This document shows positions 49,162 to 58,513 of a stretch of 64,000 nt of DNA, piece after piece. Numbering within the stretch: position 1 is the stretch's first letter; each line of letters begins with the position of its first letter. Source of the DNA: Hyphomicrobiales bacterium (GTDB lineage Bacteria > Pseudomonadota > Alphaproteobacteria > Rhizobiales > JAJFHB01); contig JAJFHE010000033.1 in the NCBI GenBank assembly GCA_021775755.1, positions 62,001 through 126,000 of the forward strand, written 5' to 3'. The notes beneath the pieces are model-generated. The model was not told where the DNA came from. It worked only from the letters and a program-made list of their open reading frames with translations, and did not search any database. A program made the position numbers and the translations under genes.

Positions 49162-49485
49162 TCAACGCTTCAGGTCAAAGAACTCCACCGGCGTCATCAA
49201 CCGGTTGTTCTGACTGGCCAGGGCGCCAAGCTCCGCGCTGCGGCGGATATAATCGAGCCATTCGCGGTCCTGCCACATGGCCGCGCGCCGCGCTTCTCGG
49301 TCGCCGGCGTTTTGGAACACCCAGATGTGCATGAATTCGTTGACGTTGCCGGTCTCGGTCTTGAGATAGGCAAGCGGCTCGCCCAGGTGCCGCGTCTGCG
49401 GCCCCTTGCCATATTCGCCATAAAGCGCCAGATGCGCATTGATCGTGCCGGGCCGGCAGCAATAGGTACGGACATCCAAAAGCAT
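49162..49485 (-). CDS. NIPSNAP-family protein
   Basis: From ATG 49485 the protein has 107 residues. It has the NIPSNAP pattern (LLDVRTYCCRPGTINAHLALYGEYG, VNEFMHIWVFQNAGDREARRAAMWQDREWLDYI). The family has a ferredoxin-like fold; function in bacteria is unknown. A MITE-like element ends at 49492, only 6 bases upstream of the start codon, so the original ribosome site and promoter are displaced. Confidence 0.8.
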   Translation of the reverse strand: MLLDVRTYCCRPGTINAHLALYGEYGKGPQTRHLGEPLAYLKTETGNVNEFMHIWVFQNAGDREARRAAMWQDREWLDYIRRSAELGALASQNNRLMTPVEFFDLKR

Positions 49486-49491
49486 GACTAA

Positions 49492-49751
49492 TACCAAGTG
49501 CAGCAATTATTGGCCCATTTCATGGGCCGTTCCGGCTCGCTCGGCGAGACGCGGGCCGCAGTGCGATGCGGTGTATCGGACAAGGCCCGCAACGCGGGCG
49601 ACGAGCCGGATCGGCCCACCGCAGGCCGGGTGCTTTTGCCCTCCAGCAGCGTTGCGTACTGCTTACGGCACCTGTGCCGTGGCGCAGTACGCGCCTTGCC
49701 GGAGGGTAAAATCATCCCGGTGAAATTGGTCAATAATTGCTGCATTTGGTA
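49492..49751. mobile_element. MITE-like element upstream of the NIPSNAP gene
   Basis: Ends CCAAGTGCAGCAATTATTGG (left) and CCAAATGCAGCAATTATTGA (right, reverse strand), with similarity continuing for about 12 bases, flanked by TA on both sides. TA target duplications are typical of IS630/Tc1-like elements. No gene is inside; several GC-rich hairpins are. The right end is 12 bases from the serA stop. Confidence 0.75.
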
Positions 49752-49763
49752 TGACTCCTTCGA

Positions 49764-51344
49764 TCAGAACGCCAGCGGTTTGGCCTGTTGAACATGCGGC
49801 AGGGCGCGCACCGCGTCGAGCACTTCCGACGGTACCGCATTGTCGACCTCGACCAGAGCGATAGCGTCGCCGCCTTCTTCCTGGCGTCCGAGATGGAATG
49901 TCGCGATGTTGACGCCGGCATCGCCAAGGGTTGTGCCGAGCGCCCCGATAAAACCCGGCTTGTCCTCATTCGTGACATACAGCATGTGCGGCGCGAGCCC
50001 CGCTTCCATGTCGATGCCCTTGACCTGGATTATGCGCGGCTTGCTGTCGGAAAACACGGTGCCCGCGACGGAGCGTTCCTGCCGTTCGGTCTTCACGGTA
50101 AGGCGAATGTAGGTATCGTAGGCGCCGCGCTTGCCCCGCGTCAGCTCATCGACGGCCAGACCGCGTTCGCGCGCCACCACCGGTGCGTTGACCATGTTGA
50201 TCTCCGTCAGTATCGGCCGGAAAAGCCCGGCAAGAAGCGCCGACGTGAGGGCGGCACGGTTCAACTCTCCGACCTGGCCCGCATACTCGATGGTGACACC
50301 GGTCATGCTGCTTTCGGTCAACTGGCCGGCAAACGACCCAAGCTGCTCGGCAAGCGCCACAAAGGGCTTGAGCCGCGGCGCCTCTTCAGCCGATATCGAG
50401 GGCATGTTGAGCGCGTTGCTCACCGCGCCGGTAAGCAGATAGTCGGACATTTGCTCGGCCACCTGAACCGCAACGTTTTCCTGCGCCTCCTGCGTCGCAG
50501 CGCCCAGATGCGGCGTGCAGATGACGTTCTCATGGCCGAACAGAATATGCTCCCGTGCAGGCTCGGTTTCGAAGACATCGAGCGCCGCGCCGGCCACATG
50601 GCCACCATCGAGCGCATCTTTGAGGGCTTCTTCGACGATCAGACCGCCGCGCGCGCAATTGACGATACGAACGCCGGGCTTGGTCGCCGCGAGTGTATCG
50701 CCGTTGAGTATGCCGCGGGTCTTGTCGGTCATCGGCGTATGCAGCGAAATGAAATCGGCGCGCCGCAGCAATTCATCGAGATCGACCTTCTCAACGCCAA
50801 GCTCAAGTGCCCGCTCAACGGAGAGGAACGGGTCGTACGCGATAACCCGCATACGCAGGCCGATGGCGCGTTCGGCGACGATCGAACCGATGTTGCCGCA
50901 ACCGATAATGCCGAGCGTCTTGGAGTAGATCTCCACACCCATGAATTTCGATTTTTCCCATTTGCCTTCATGCGTCGAACGGTCAGCTGCGGGAATGCGC
51001 CTTGCCAGCGCCAGCATCAGCGATATCGCATGTTCCGCCGTGGTGATCGAATTGCCGAACGGCGTGTTCATGACGATGATGCCCTTGGCGGTGGCGGCTC
51101 CGACATCGATATTGTCGACGCCGATCCCGGCACGTCCGATGACCTTGAGGCGCGACGCCGCGTCGACGACTTTCTCCGTCACCTTGCTCGCCGAGCGCAC
51201 CGCCAGTCCGTCGAAGTCGTTGATGATGTCAATCAGACCGTCCCGGTCGAGGCCGGTTTTGGTTACGGCTTCAACGCCGCGTTCTTCGAAAATGGCGGCG
51301 GCGCGGTCGGACAGTTTGTCGGCAATCAAAACACGAGGTGTCAT
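49764..51344 (-). CDS. serA: D-3-phosphoglycerate dehydrogenase
   Basis: The 526-residue protein has a Rossmann domain (GIIGCGNIGSIVAERA near 147), the catalytic Arg-Glu-His set (NCARGGLIVEEAL, TPHLGAATQEA), an intervening ASB-like domain, and a C-terminal ACT domain (MLYVTNEDKPGFIGALGTT). It starts serine synthesis from 3-phosphoglycerate. serC lies upstream on the same strand with 54 bases between. Confidence 0.96.
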   Translation of the reverse strand: MTPRVLIADKLSDRAAAIFEERGVEAVTKTGLDRDGLIDIINDFDGLAVRSASKVTEKVVDAASRLKVIGRAGIGVDNIDVGAATAKGIIVMNTPFGNSITTAEHAISLMLALARRIPAADRSTHEGKWEKSKFMGVEIYSKTLGIIGCGNIGSIVAERAIGLRMRVIAYDPFLSVERALELGVEKVDLDELLRRADFISLHTPMTDKTRGILNGDTLAATKPGVRIVNCARGGLIVEEALKDALDGGHVAGAALDVFETEPAREHILFGHENVICTPHLGAATQEAQENVAVQVAEQMSDYLLTGAVSNALNMPSISAEEAPRLKPFVALAEQLGSFAGQLTESSMTGVTIEYAGQVGELNRAALTSALLAGLFRPILTEINMVNAPVVARERGLAVDELTRGKRGAYDTYIRLTVKTERQERSVAGTVFSDSKPRIIQVKGIDMEAGLAPHMLYVTNEDKPGFIGALGTTLGDAGVNIATFHLGRQEEGGDAIALVEVDNAVPSEVLDAVRALPHVQQAKPLAF

Positions 51345-51398
51345 GGGGGGGTCCTCACGAATGGGAAATGTGCAGGTGAAACGGGCGGTGCCAGAGTA

Positions 51399-52571
51399 TT
51401 ACGCGGCGGCGAGATCGGCGCGGCAGGCGTCAAATGCCCAGTCGAGCCAGTCTGTAAGACAGGCGACGTCGCCGGCCTCCACGGTCGCGCCGCACCAGAT
51501 GCGCAAACCCGGCGGCGCATCTCGATAGGCGCCGATATCGTATGCGGCGCCGGCCGCCTCAAGCTTTCCGACAAGCGTCTTGGCAAAGCTTCGCTGCGCG
51601 TCGAGCGAGAGGGAGGCGACATCCCGGTCCGCGAATTGCAGACACACGGATGTGTTTGAGCGGACTTTCGGATCTGCCGTCAGATGAGCAATCCACGCGG
51701 TGTTCTCCACCCAGGCATCGACAATCGCGGCATTGGCATCGGCACGCGCGATCAGCGCGTCGAGACCGCCTGTCGCCTGCGCCCACTCAAGCGCCAGCAG
51801 ATAGTCTTCGACGCACAGCATCGAAGGCGTGTTGATGGTTGCGCCATCGAATATCGCGCGGTTCAGCTCGCCGTTCTTGGTGAGGCGGAAAATCTTAGGC
51901 AGAGGCCACGCCGGCTCGTAGGTTTCAAGCCGCTCCACGGCACGCGGCGACAGTACAAGCATACCATGCGCCGCTTCACCGCCGAGCACCTTCTGCCAGG
52001 AGTAGGTGACGACATCGAGCTTGTACCAGTCGAGGGCTTGCGCAAACACCGCAGATGTCGCATCGCAAATCGTCAGCCCTTCGCGGTCCGCGGCGATCCA
52101 GTCCGCGTTGGGCACACGCGCACCCGATGTCGTGCCGTTCCAGGTGAAAACCACGTCACGGGCAAAATCGGCTTCGCCAAGATCAGGCAGACTGCCATAG
52201 TCCGATTGCAGGATGCGTACGTCTTCAAGGCGAAGCTGTTTGATTACGTCGCTGACCCAGCCGCGGCCGAAGCTCTCCCAGGCCAACATGTCGATGCCGC
52301 GCGCGCCGAGCATCGACCACAGGGCCAATTCCACAGCGCCCGTATCCGATGCGGGAACAATCGCGATGAGATGATCGTCGGGAACGCGCAGCACGTCGCG
52401 GGTGAGATCGATGGCCCGCTTCAGCCGCGCCTTGCCTTCCTTGGAACGGTGCGAGCGGCCGGTGAGCGCACGGCTCAGCCGGTCGGCGCTCCAGCCGGGA
52501 ATTTTCGGGCACGGCCCGGATGAAAAATGGGGATTAGCCGGCCGCACGGCCGGAACAGGCAGGTCAGTCAT
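51399..52571 (-). CDS. serC: phosphoserine aminotransferase
   Basis: The 390-residue protein has the PSAT pattern: [25 protein letters not shown], and the PLP Lys in [14 protein letters not shown]. It makes phosphoserine, the next step after SerA. It is the first gene of the serC-serA unit and is preceded by a structured leader. Confidence 0.96.
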   Translation of the reverse strand: MTDLPVPAVRPANPHFSSGPCPKIPGWSADRLSRALTGRSHRSKEGKARLKRAIDLTRDVLRVPDDHLIAIVPASDTGAVELALWSMLGARGIDMLAWESFGRGWVSDVIKQLRLEDVRILQSDYGSLPDLGEADFARDVVFTWNGTTSGARVPNADWIAADREGLTICDATSAVFAQALDWYKLDVVTYSWQKVLGGEAAHGMLVLSPRAVERLETYEPAWPLPKIFRLTKNGELNRAIFDGATINTPSMLCVEDYLLALEWAQATGGLDALIARADANAAIVDAWVENTAWIAHLTADPKVRSNTSVCLQFADRDVASLSLDAQRSFAKTLVGKLEAAGAAYDIGAYRDAPPGLRIWCGATVEAGDVACLTDWLDWAFDACRADLAAA

Positions 52572-52573
52572 TT

Positions 52574-52620
52574 TCCTCTACCCTCACAGATAGTCGCCCC
52601 TCGTTGGGGAGGGGTGTCCC
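52574..52620 (-). ncRNA. serC-motif-like leader RNA
   Basis: Leftward, GGGACA is followed by CCCCTC-CCCAAC-GAGGGG (52597-52614), GAC, and CTATC-TGTGAG-GGTAG (52578-52593), then GAGGAAA and the serC ATG. Two hairpins abutting the ribosome site match the description of the alphaproteobacterial serC RNA motif. The ligand, if any, is not known. Confidence 0.7.
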
Positions 52621-52710
52621 ACTTGCGGATCTAGGAAAGATCAGGACCCAAGTCAACCGCCAGAATGACGCATAGGAATTTTAGGAAGCATTATCAACGC
52701 GTTATATGTC

Positions 52711-52747
52711 AAAATAGAAAAACCCCGCACAGGAACCCGGTGCGGGG
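52711..52747 (-). terminator. intrinsic terminator of the porin gene
   Basis: CCCCGCAC (52723-52730) and GTGCGGGG (52740-52747) form a hairpin followed leftward by TTTTTCTATTTT. It lies 29 bases after the OMP gene's stop (52777). Confidence 0.85.
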
Positions 52748-52776
52748 CGTTTTCGTCGTCGTCCCTAAACCGGTAA

Positions 52777-53475
52777 TTACCAGTCCTGGAAATTGAACCG
52801 CAGACCGACGCGGATATCGTGCGTGACGATATCGTCGACAAACATCGTCGTGCCGCCGCCGCCGGTTTCGGCGTCGCCAAGGTCGGCATAGCGGTAACCG
52901 ATATCGAGCGCCACATTGTGCGTCAGATCAACCGCGATACCCGCCTGAACGTTCCAGGCAAAATCCGTATTCTCGCCGTCCGTAAGGCCGGCCGGAAGGT
53001 TCACGTCGTCAACTTCATGATGCGCGAAGCCGACACCGCCGCCGACATAAGGCGTCACCCGTCCCCAGGTGAAGATGTCCCAGTAGAGGTTGACGAAACC
53101 GTAAATCGACGACAATTCCGCATCGAGACCGCCAAAGGCTTCTTCCATGCCGGCGCCGTCGCGATAACCGATGGTACCGTCGATGCGCACCGATTCCCAA
53201 ACGCGGCAACCCAGACCGCCCTCGATGAACCATGTATCGTCGAGTTCCTCATCTGTCGCCTCGTTGCCAGCGCCCCACGGCGCGGCGCCGTTCTTGTAAA
53301 TGTCGGGGCGTTCATGGAACGAATAGCCGCCGTCAACGCGCGCATAGAAGCACGAATCCTGGGGCGGCAGTTCAGGGGGCGGGGGCGGCGGAGGAATATC
53401 GGCCCCGAAAGCTTGACCAGCGCTCAGCAACACCGTGACGGCACTGCCCAACAACAGGTTCTTGCGAATTTTCAT
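52777..53475 (-). CDS. outer-membrane beta-barrel protein (Omp25-like)
   Basis: The 232-residue protein has a signal peptide ending AFGA, a Pro-rich linker (DIPPPPPPPELPP) and a barrel of about eight strands (CFYARVDGGYSFHERP, WGRVTPYVGGGVGFAHHEV, HNVALDIGYRYADLG) ending HDIRVGLRFNFQDW with C-terminal Trp. Members are surface proteins of Rhizobiales. A terminator follows. Confidence 0.9.
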   Translation of the reverse strand: MKIRKNLLLGSAVTVLLSAGQAFGADIPPPPPPPELPPQDSCFYARVDGGYSFHERPDIYKNGAAPWGAGNEATDEELDDTWFIEGGLGCRVWESVRIDGTIGYRDGAGMEEAFGGLDAELSSIYGFVNLYWDIFTWGRVTPYVGGGVGFAHHEVDDVNLPAGLTDGENTDFAWNVQAGIAVDLTHNVALDIGYRYADLGDAETGGGGTTMFVDDIVTHDIRVGLRFNFQDW

Positions 53476-53830
53476 TGAGACAACTCCATTTACTCAAGCA
53501 AACCACAAACACAACAACCTTGGACGTTACCAAACGAGTAAGTAAATTTAACAACTCGTAAAGACGTCACGCACCGATTCTTCCTGAAATCAAACAGCCA
53601 CACAGCTATAATCATCCACTCCACAAATGGAAGTCTCGGATTCACATTCTGTTATCGATGAAACAGATTAAGAAGGGCTTAAGGTAACCAAACTATTGCC
53701 ATTTTCGGTAAAATCCAACGCATTCGAACAAATAGCGCAAGACAGATTCCCATCGTGCGGATAGGCTCTCCGCGCGCCCGGCAACGATCGTAAATCGCCC
53801 TGTTCAACCACAAGAAAAGCACCAGAACCC
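53476..53830. other. AT-rich intergenic region, no gene seen
   Basis: This 355-base stretch holds the leftward promoter region of the porin gene and the rightward start of the aminotransferase gene. No repeat or RNA stood out. Confidence 0.5.
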
Positions 53831-54982
53831 GTGATTCCCAGTCAACGCCATATTTTCGATATTCCAGACGATGTCGCCTACCTGAATTGCGCCTGTATCT
53901 CGCCCCTGATGACATCGGCGGCACAGGCGGGCGAGGGCGGCATCCAGCGCAAGGTGCACCCGTGGACCATTACACCGCCGGACTTCTTCTCGCAGTCCTG
54001 GTCGTGCAGGGAACTCTTTGGCCAGCTTGTCAATGCCGATGCGGGCAGCATTTCCATCCTGCCGTCGGTCTCCTACGGCACCGCGGTTGCCGCGAAAAAC
54101 CTGCCCGTGCGCGAAGACCAGGAAATCATCGTCCTGGAAGACCAGTTCCCCTCTCACGTTTATGTGTGGCGCGAAAAGGCCCGCGAAGCCGGCGCGCGGA
54201 TGAGAACCGTTGCAAAATCGCAGGCCGAGCAATCCAACGCCGGTCCCGACTGGACCGCTGCGATTCTCGAGGCGATCGACGAGAACACCGCCATCGTTGC
54301 CTTGCCTCACAACCACTGGACCGATGGTGCATTGATCGATCTGGTTGCGGTCGGTGCGGCGGCGCGAACCGTTGGTGCCGCGCTCGTTGTCGATATCACC
54401 CAGTCAGGCGGCGCCCTGCCCTTCGATGTCGCCGACGTGCGGCCCGATTTCCTTGTTTGCGCCTGTTACAAGTGGCTGCTAGGCCCGTACTCGCTGGGCT
54501 TCATGTATATCGATCCCAAATGGCACGGCGGCGCACCGCTTGAGCACAACTGGATCGCCCGCCGCGGCTCGGAAAATTTTGGCGGACTTGTCGATTACGT
54601 CGATGGCTATCAGGACGGTGCCCTGCGCTTCGATATGGGCGAGCGCTCATCGTTCCAGCTCATGCCGATCGCCCATGCGGCGCTGACGCAGCTTCTCGAC
54701 TGGGGTGTTGAGAATATTGCGGAAACTCTGAGCGTCCGCACCGCGGCCATTGCGAAACGAGCCACACGGCTTGGCCTGTCATCGGCGCCGGCTGCCAGCC
54801 GGGCCGGGCATTTTCTGGGACTGCGTGCGCCGGACGGCATTCCCGCGCGCCTGCCGGAAAGCCTGGCGAAACAGCAGATCTATATAAGCGTTCGCGGCGA
54901 CTCCATGCGTGTCACGCCGCATCTCTACAACAGCGACGAGGATGTCGACCGTTTGTTTGACGCCCTCGAGCGTGAACTTTGA
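53831..54982 (+). CDS. class V aminotransferase-like PLP enzyme
   Basis: The 383-residue protein starts at GTG 53831. It has the class V fold: YLNCACISPLMTSA, VDITQSGGALPFDVADVRPD, and the PLP Lys in CACYKWLLGPYSLGFMYI. It resembles kynureninase and isopenicillin-epimerase-type enzymes, but the substrate is unclear. An EamA transporter overlaps its stop (TTGA), suggesting export of its product or substrate. Confidence 0.85.
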   Translation: MIPSQRHIFDIPDDVAYLNCACISPLMTSAAQAGEGGIQRKVHPWTITPPDFFSQSWSCRELFGQLVNADAGSISILPSVSYGTAVAAKNLPVREDQEIIVLEDQFPSHVYVWREKAREAGARMRTVAKSQAEQSNAGPDWTAAILEAIDENTAIVALPHNHWTDGALIDLVAVGAAARTVGAALVVDITQSGGALPFDVADVRPDFLVCACYKWLLGPYSLGFMYIDPKWHGGAPLEHNWIARRGSENFGGLVDYVDGYQDGALRFDMGERSSFQLMPIAHAALTQLLDWGVENIAETLSVRTAAIAKRATRLGLSSAPAASRAGHFLGLRAPDGIPARLPESLAKQQIYISVRGDSMRVTPHLYNSDEDVDRLFDALEREL

Positions 54983-55917
54983 GCGCACCGGCACCGGTCG
55001 GACTGCACGGCCAGCGAACTCTTACAGACTGGCTGTTGCTGCTCGTTCTAGTGGTGTGCTGGGGCTCATCTTTCGCCATCACCAAGATCGCGGTTGAGAC
55101 GATCCCCGCAAGCTGGGTCGCCGCTGGGCGCCTGAGTGTCGCCGCAGCGGTGCTGTTGCCGCTGGTCATTGTGCGCGGCCGGGGTCTCGCCCACGTGTTT
55201 AAGCATTGGGGCTGGGTATTGTGGCTTACGCTCGCCGGTACGATCGTGCCGTTCGTTCTGATGGCATGGGGCACCAAGCAAATCGCATCCGGGCTGGCCG
55301 GCGTGCTTATGGCGTTCGTGCCGCTGGTTATCCTCGTATTCGCGCATTTTCTGCTGCCCGACGAACGGATGACACGTCCAAAAGCGATTGGGTTTGGCCT
55401 TGGGTTTACCGGCGTCATCATCCTCATCGGCCCGCAAAACCTGGTGAATTTCGAGGCTCAGGGCATGGCGTTCTGGGGCCAGGCCGCGATCATCGCCTCA
55501 ACGCTGTTCTACGGCTCGCATGCAGCCACGACCCGTCTCATGCCGAGCGTCGGCACACTCGAGCTTGCCACCGCGACCATGCTTCTGGGCGCGGTGATTG
55601 CATTGCCCCTATGCCTCTGGACGGCACCTTCGGCGCTTGCCGACGCCTCGGTGCGCTCCCTGCTGGCGCTTGCTGCACTCGGCGTCTTTCCAACCGCAAT
55701 CGCCTCGCTCGCGCTCTACCGCAGCCTGACGCGTGCCGGCGCGACATTTACGGCGACCTGCAACTACATGATACCGATTTACGCTGTCGTACTTGGCGCC
55801 GTGTGGCTAGACGAAGTTATTACGCTCACGACCATCGGCGGCTGTGCGCTGGTACTGACAGGTATTGCTGTCAGTCAGCGGCTTTATCGCCACGTTCGAG
55901 TTGGAACTGCCGGCTAG
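54979..55917 (+). CDS. EamA/DMT-family transporter
   Basis: The 312-residue protein starts at TTG 54979, overlapping the aminotransferase stop. Ten TM helices form two EamA repeats (LLLLVLVVCWGSSFAITKIA; FWGQAAIIASTLFYGSHAAT). It is a likely metabolite exporter, coupled to the upstream PLP enzyme. The glmM gene is downstream on the other strand. Confidence 0.85.
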   Translation: MSAPAPVGLHGQRTLTDWLLLLVLVVCWGSSFAITKIAVETIPASWVAAGRLSVAAAVLLPLVIVRGRGLAHVFKHWGWVLWLTLAGTIVPFVLMAWGTKQIASGLAGVLMAFVPLVILVFAHFLLPDERMTRPKAIGFGLGFTGVIILIGPQNLVNFEAQGMAFWGQAAIIASTLFYGSHAATTRLMPSVGTLELATATMLLGAVIALPLCLWTAPSALADASVRSLLALAALGVFPTAIASLALYRSLTRAGATFTATCNYMIPIYAVVLGAVWLDEVITLTTIGGCALVLTGIAVSQRLYRHVRVGTAG

Positions 55918-55923
55918 ACCGTT

Positions 55924-57267
55924 TCAGGCTGCGACGTCTTCGAGCGCGGAAACGATATCGCCGACGACGGACTTCACCAGCCCCTCATCGTCGCCTTCCG
56001 CCATCACCCGGATGACCGGCTCGGTGCCAGACGGGCGGATGACCAGCCTGCCGCTTTCGCCTAGACGTGACGTACCTTCCGCGATGGCATCGCGAACCGC
56101 TTTTTCGTCAAGTGGCTTGCCCTGCTTGTAGCGCACGTTCCTGAGGATCTGCGGCAGCGGTTCAAACAGCTTGCATAAATGCGATACCGGCTTGTCCCGC
56201 GACGCCACGACACCGAGGATTTGCAGCGCCGCGACGAGCCCGTCTCCGGTTGTCGAGAAATCGCTCAAAACGATGTGCCCCGACTGCTCGCCGCCGACGT
56301 TGTAACCGTGCTGGCGCATATGTTCCACGACATAACGGTCGCCGACCTGTGTTCGTTCAAGCGTCAGACCTATGGACTTCAGATAGCGCTCAAGTCCGAG
56401 ATTGGACATCACCGTGGCAACTACGCCGGAGGCCGACAGCCGGCTTTCCTCGTGCCACGCCTGCGCGATAAGCGCCATGACCTGGTCGCCATCGACAATT
56501 TCGCCGTTCTCATCGGCAATGATCACGCGGTCAGCATCGCCATCCAGAGCTATGCCGATATCGGCACGCACTTCACGCACCTTCTCGCACATTCTTTCCG
56601 GGTAAGTGGAGCCGCACTTGGCATTGATGTTGAAACCGTCGGGCTCAACGCCGATTGAGATCACTTCCGCGCCGAGTTCCCACAGTGCCATGGGGGCAAC
56701 CCGATAGGCGGCGCCGTTTGCGCAATCGACAACGATCCGCAAACCTTCAAGCCGCAGCTGCCGGGGAAATGTCCGCTTCGCGAACTCGATGTAGCGCGCT
56801 TGCGCATCCTCGATACGTTTGGCCCGCCCAATATGGTCCGCATCGGCGAGCACGGTGGAAATATCGGCATCGACGAGCCGCTCGATACTGAGTTCCACCT
56901 CATCGGAAAGCTTGTAACCGTCCGGCCCGAACAGCTTGATGCCGTTATCGCCGTATTCGTTATGCGAGGCCGAAATCATGACGCCGAGATCAGCGCGCAA
57001 GGAGCGCGTCAGCATGGCAACCGCAGGCGTCGGCAGCGGCCCGAACTGGAACACATTCATGCCCACCGAGGTAAAACCGGACACAAGGGCCGATTCGATC
57101 ATGTAACCCGACAGCCGCGTATCCTTGCCGATAACAACACGATGCGGGTGATCGCCGCGCGTAAACACCGTGCCCGCCGCCATGCCGACACGCATGGCGA
57201 CATCGGGCGTCATCGGCCAGGTATTGGCCTTGCCGCGTATTCCATCGGTTCCAAAATACTTGCGCAC
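55924..57267 (-). CDS. glmM: phosphoglucosamine mutase
   Basis: The 447-residue protein has [12 protein letters not shown], the phospho-serine loop [14 protein letters not shown], the metal site [10 protein letters not shown] and sugar loop GGEQSGH, then [12 protein letters not shown]. It turns glucosamine-6-P into glucosamine-1-P for peptidoglycan and LPS. It is downstream of folP. Confidence 0.96.
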   Translation of the reverse strand: MRKYFGTDGIRGKANTWPMTPDVAMRVGMAAGTVFTRGDHPHRVVIGKDTRLSGYMIESALVSGFTSVGMNVFQFGPLPTPAVAMLTRSLRADLGVMISASHNEYGDNGIKLFGPDGYKLSDEVELSIERLVDADISTVLADADHIGRAKRIEDAQARYIEFAKRTFPRQLRLEGLRIVVDCANGAAYRVAPMALWELGAEVISIGVEPDGFNINAKCGSTYPERMCEKVREVRADIGIALDGDADRVIIADENGEIVDGDQVMALIAQAWHEESRLSASGVVATVMSNLGLERYLKSIGLTLERTQVGDRYVVEHMRQHGYNVGGEQSGHIVLSDFSTTGDGLVAALQILGVVASRDKPVSHLCKLFEPLPQILRNVRYKQGKPLDEKAVRDAIAEGTSRLGESGRLVIRPSGTEPVIRVMAEGDDEGLVKSVVGDIVSALEDVAA

Positions 57268-57353
57268 GTGTGCTCACTCACCGTTGTTGATCGTGTTTGA
57301 TATGCCGGAATTGACCCCAGTTTAGGACATTCACGAAAAAATATCGTTAAATC

Positions 57354-58415
57354 TCAAGCGGTGTCCCCAAATATGCCGCGCCACGTGCGCACCGCCTGTA
57401 CTGTCTCGTCGACATCGTGCACACGCAGGATCTGAACCCCCTGCATGAGACCCGTGAGTGCTGCCGCCACCGATCCAACGACCCGTTTGCCGGCGGCTTT
57501 TTCGCCTGTCAGCCTGCCGATGAACGCTTTGCGCGACACCCCCAGAAGCAGCGGCACACCGAGCCCGTGGAAGATCGCCAGTGAGCGCAACAGCTCATGA
57601 TTGTGCACGAATGTCTTGCCGAAGCCGATGCCCGGATCGGCGATAATCCGCGCACGATCGATGCCCGCGGCCTCGCACACCGCAATGCGTTCGGCCAGGG
57701 CGTCGTAGACATCGAGAACCACGTCGTCATACGTCGGATTGTCCTGCATGACCTTCGGATCGCCGGCCGAATGCATGAGAATGACCGGTTTGCCGAGTTC
57801 ACGCACGGTTGCCATCGCTTGCACATCGAAACGCAGCGCGGTGATGTCGTTGACGATTGCCGCGCCCGCATCGACGGCGCGGCGCATGACACCGGACTTG
57901 CGCGTGTCGATCGATATGGGAACGCCGCACCCGCGCACCCCCTCTATTACCGGCAAAACCCGTTCAAGCTCGCTCGCCTCCGACACCGCGTCGGCGCCGG
58001 GACGCGTGGACTCGCCGCCGATGTCGAGAATATCAGCACCGTTTTCCGCTAACGCCAGCCCTTGCGCCACGGCGCGCTGCGTGTCGGAAAACTCACCGCC
58101 ATCGGAAAAGCTGTCCGGTGTGACGTTGACAACTCCCATGACCGACACCGCAGGCAGACCGGCATCGCGCAGACCATGCCGGGGCGCCGTCAGGCTCGAC
58201 AGACACGCTTCTAGGTGGCCCTCAGAAGACGCCGCGAGATCGGCATAGGCGTGGCGCGTACGAAGGGTTTGTGCTCCCGTGCGCTCGATGAGTTCTGCCT
58301 GCGTAAACGCAACCGCGCCCCCGGCAAGCGCGCCTGCGAGGCCCTGGGCGACCGCATCTTGCGCATCCGGCCCCTGGAGCAGCCCGGTCGGGCGCAAGTA
58401 AGCCTGTGTCGTCAT
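57354..58415 (-). CDS. folP: dihydropteroate synthase
   Basis: From ATG 58415 the protein has 353 residues. The DHPS core begins near residue 90: MGVVNVTPDSFSDGG, IDIGGESTRPGA, VPISIDTRKSGV, and ends GVSRKAFIGRLTG with HDVDE. It joins p-aminobenzoate with the pterin in folate synthesis. The 90-residue N-terminal extension is longer than usual (FolP is about 280 aa) and has no known role. Confidence 0.95.
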   Translation of the reverse strand: MTTQAYLRPTGLLQGPDAQDAVAQGLAGALAGGAVAFTQAELIERTGAQTLRTRHAYADLAASSEGHLEACLSSLTAPRHGLRDAGLPAVSVMGVVNVTPDSFSDGGEFSDTQRAVAQGLALAENGADILDIGGESTRPGADAVSEASELERVLPVIEGVRGCGVPISIDTRKSGVMRRAVDAGAAIVNDITALRFDVQAMATVRELGKPVILMHSAGDPKVMQDNPTYDDVVLDVYDALAERIAVCEAAGIDRARIIADPGIGFGKTFVHNHELLRSLAIFHGLGVPLLLGVSRKAFIGRLTGEKAAGKRVVGSVAAALTGLMQGVQILRVHDVDETVQAVRTWRGIFGDTA

Positions 58416-58443
58416 GAAAAACTTGTGCCCTAAGAATCTGTGC

Positions 58444-58479
58444 AAAGAAATCGGGCCGGACCCATCAGGATCCGGCCCG
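58444..58479 (-). terminator. intrinsic terminator after ftsH
   Basis: Leftward, CGGGCCGGA - 10-base loop - TCCGGCCCG then ATTTCTTT. It is 35 bases after the ftsH stop (58514) and before folP. Confidence 0.8.
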
Positions 58480-58513
58480 AGTGTGTCTCAAGCGCAAATG
58501 CAAGTGCAACCGT

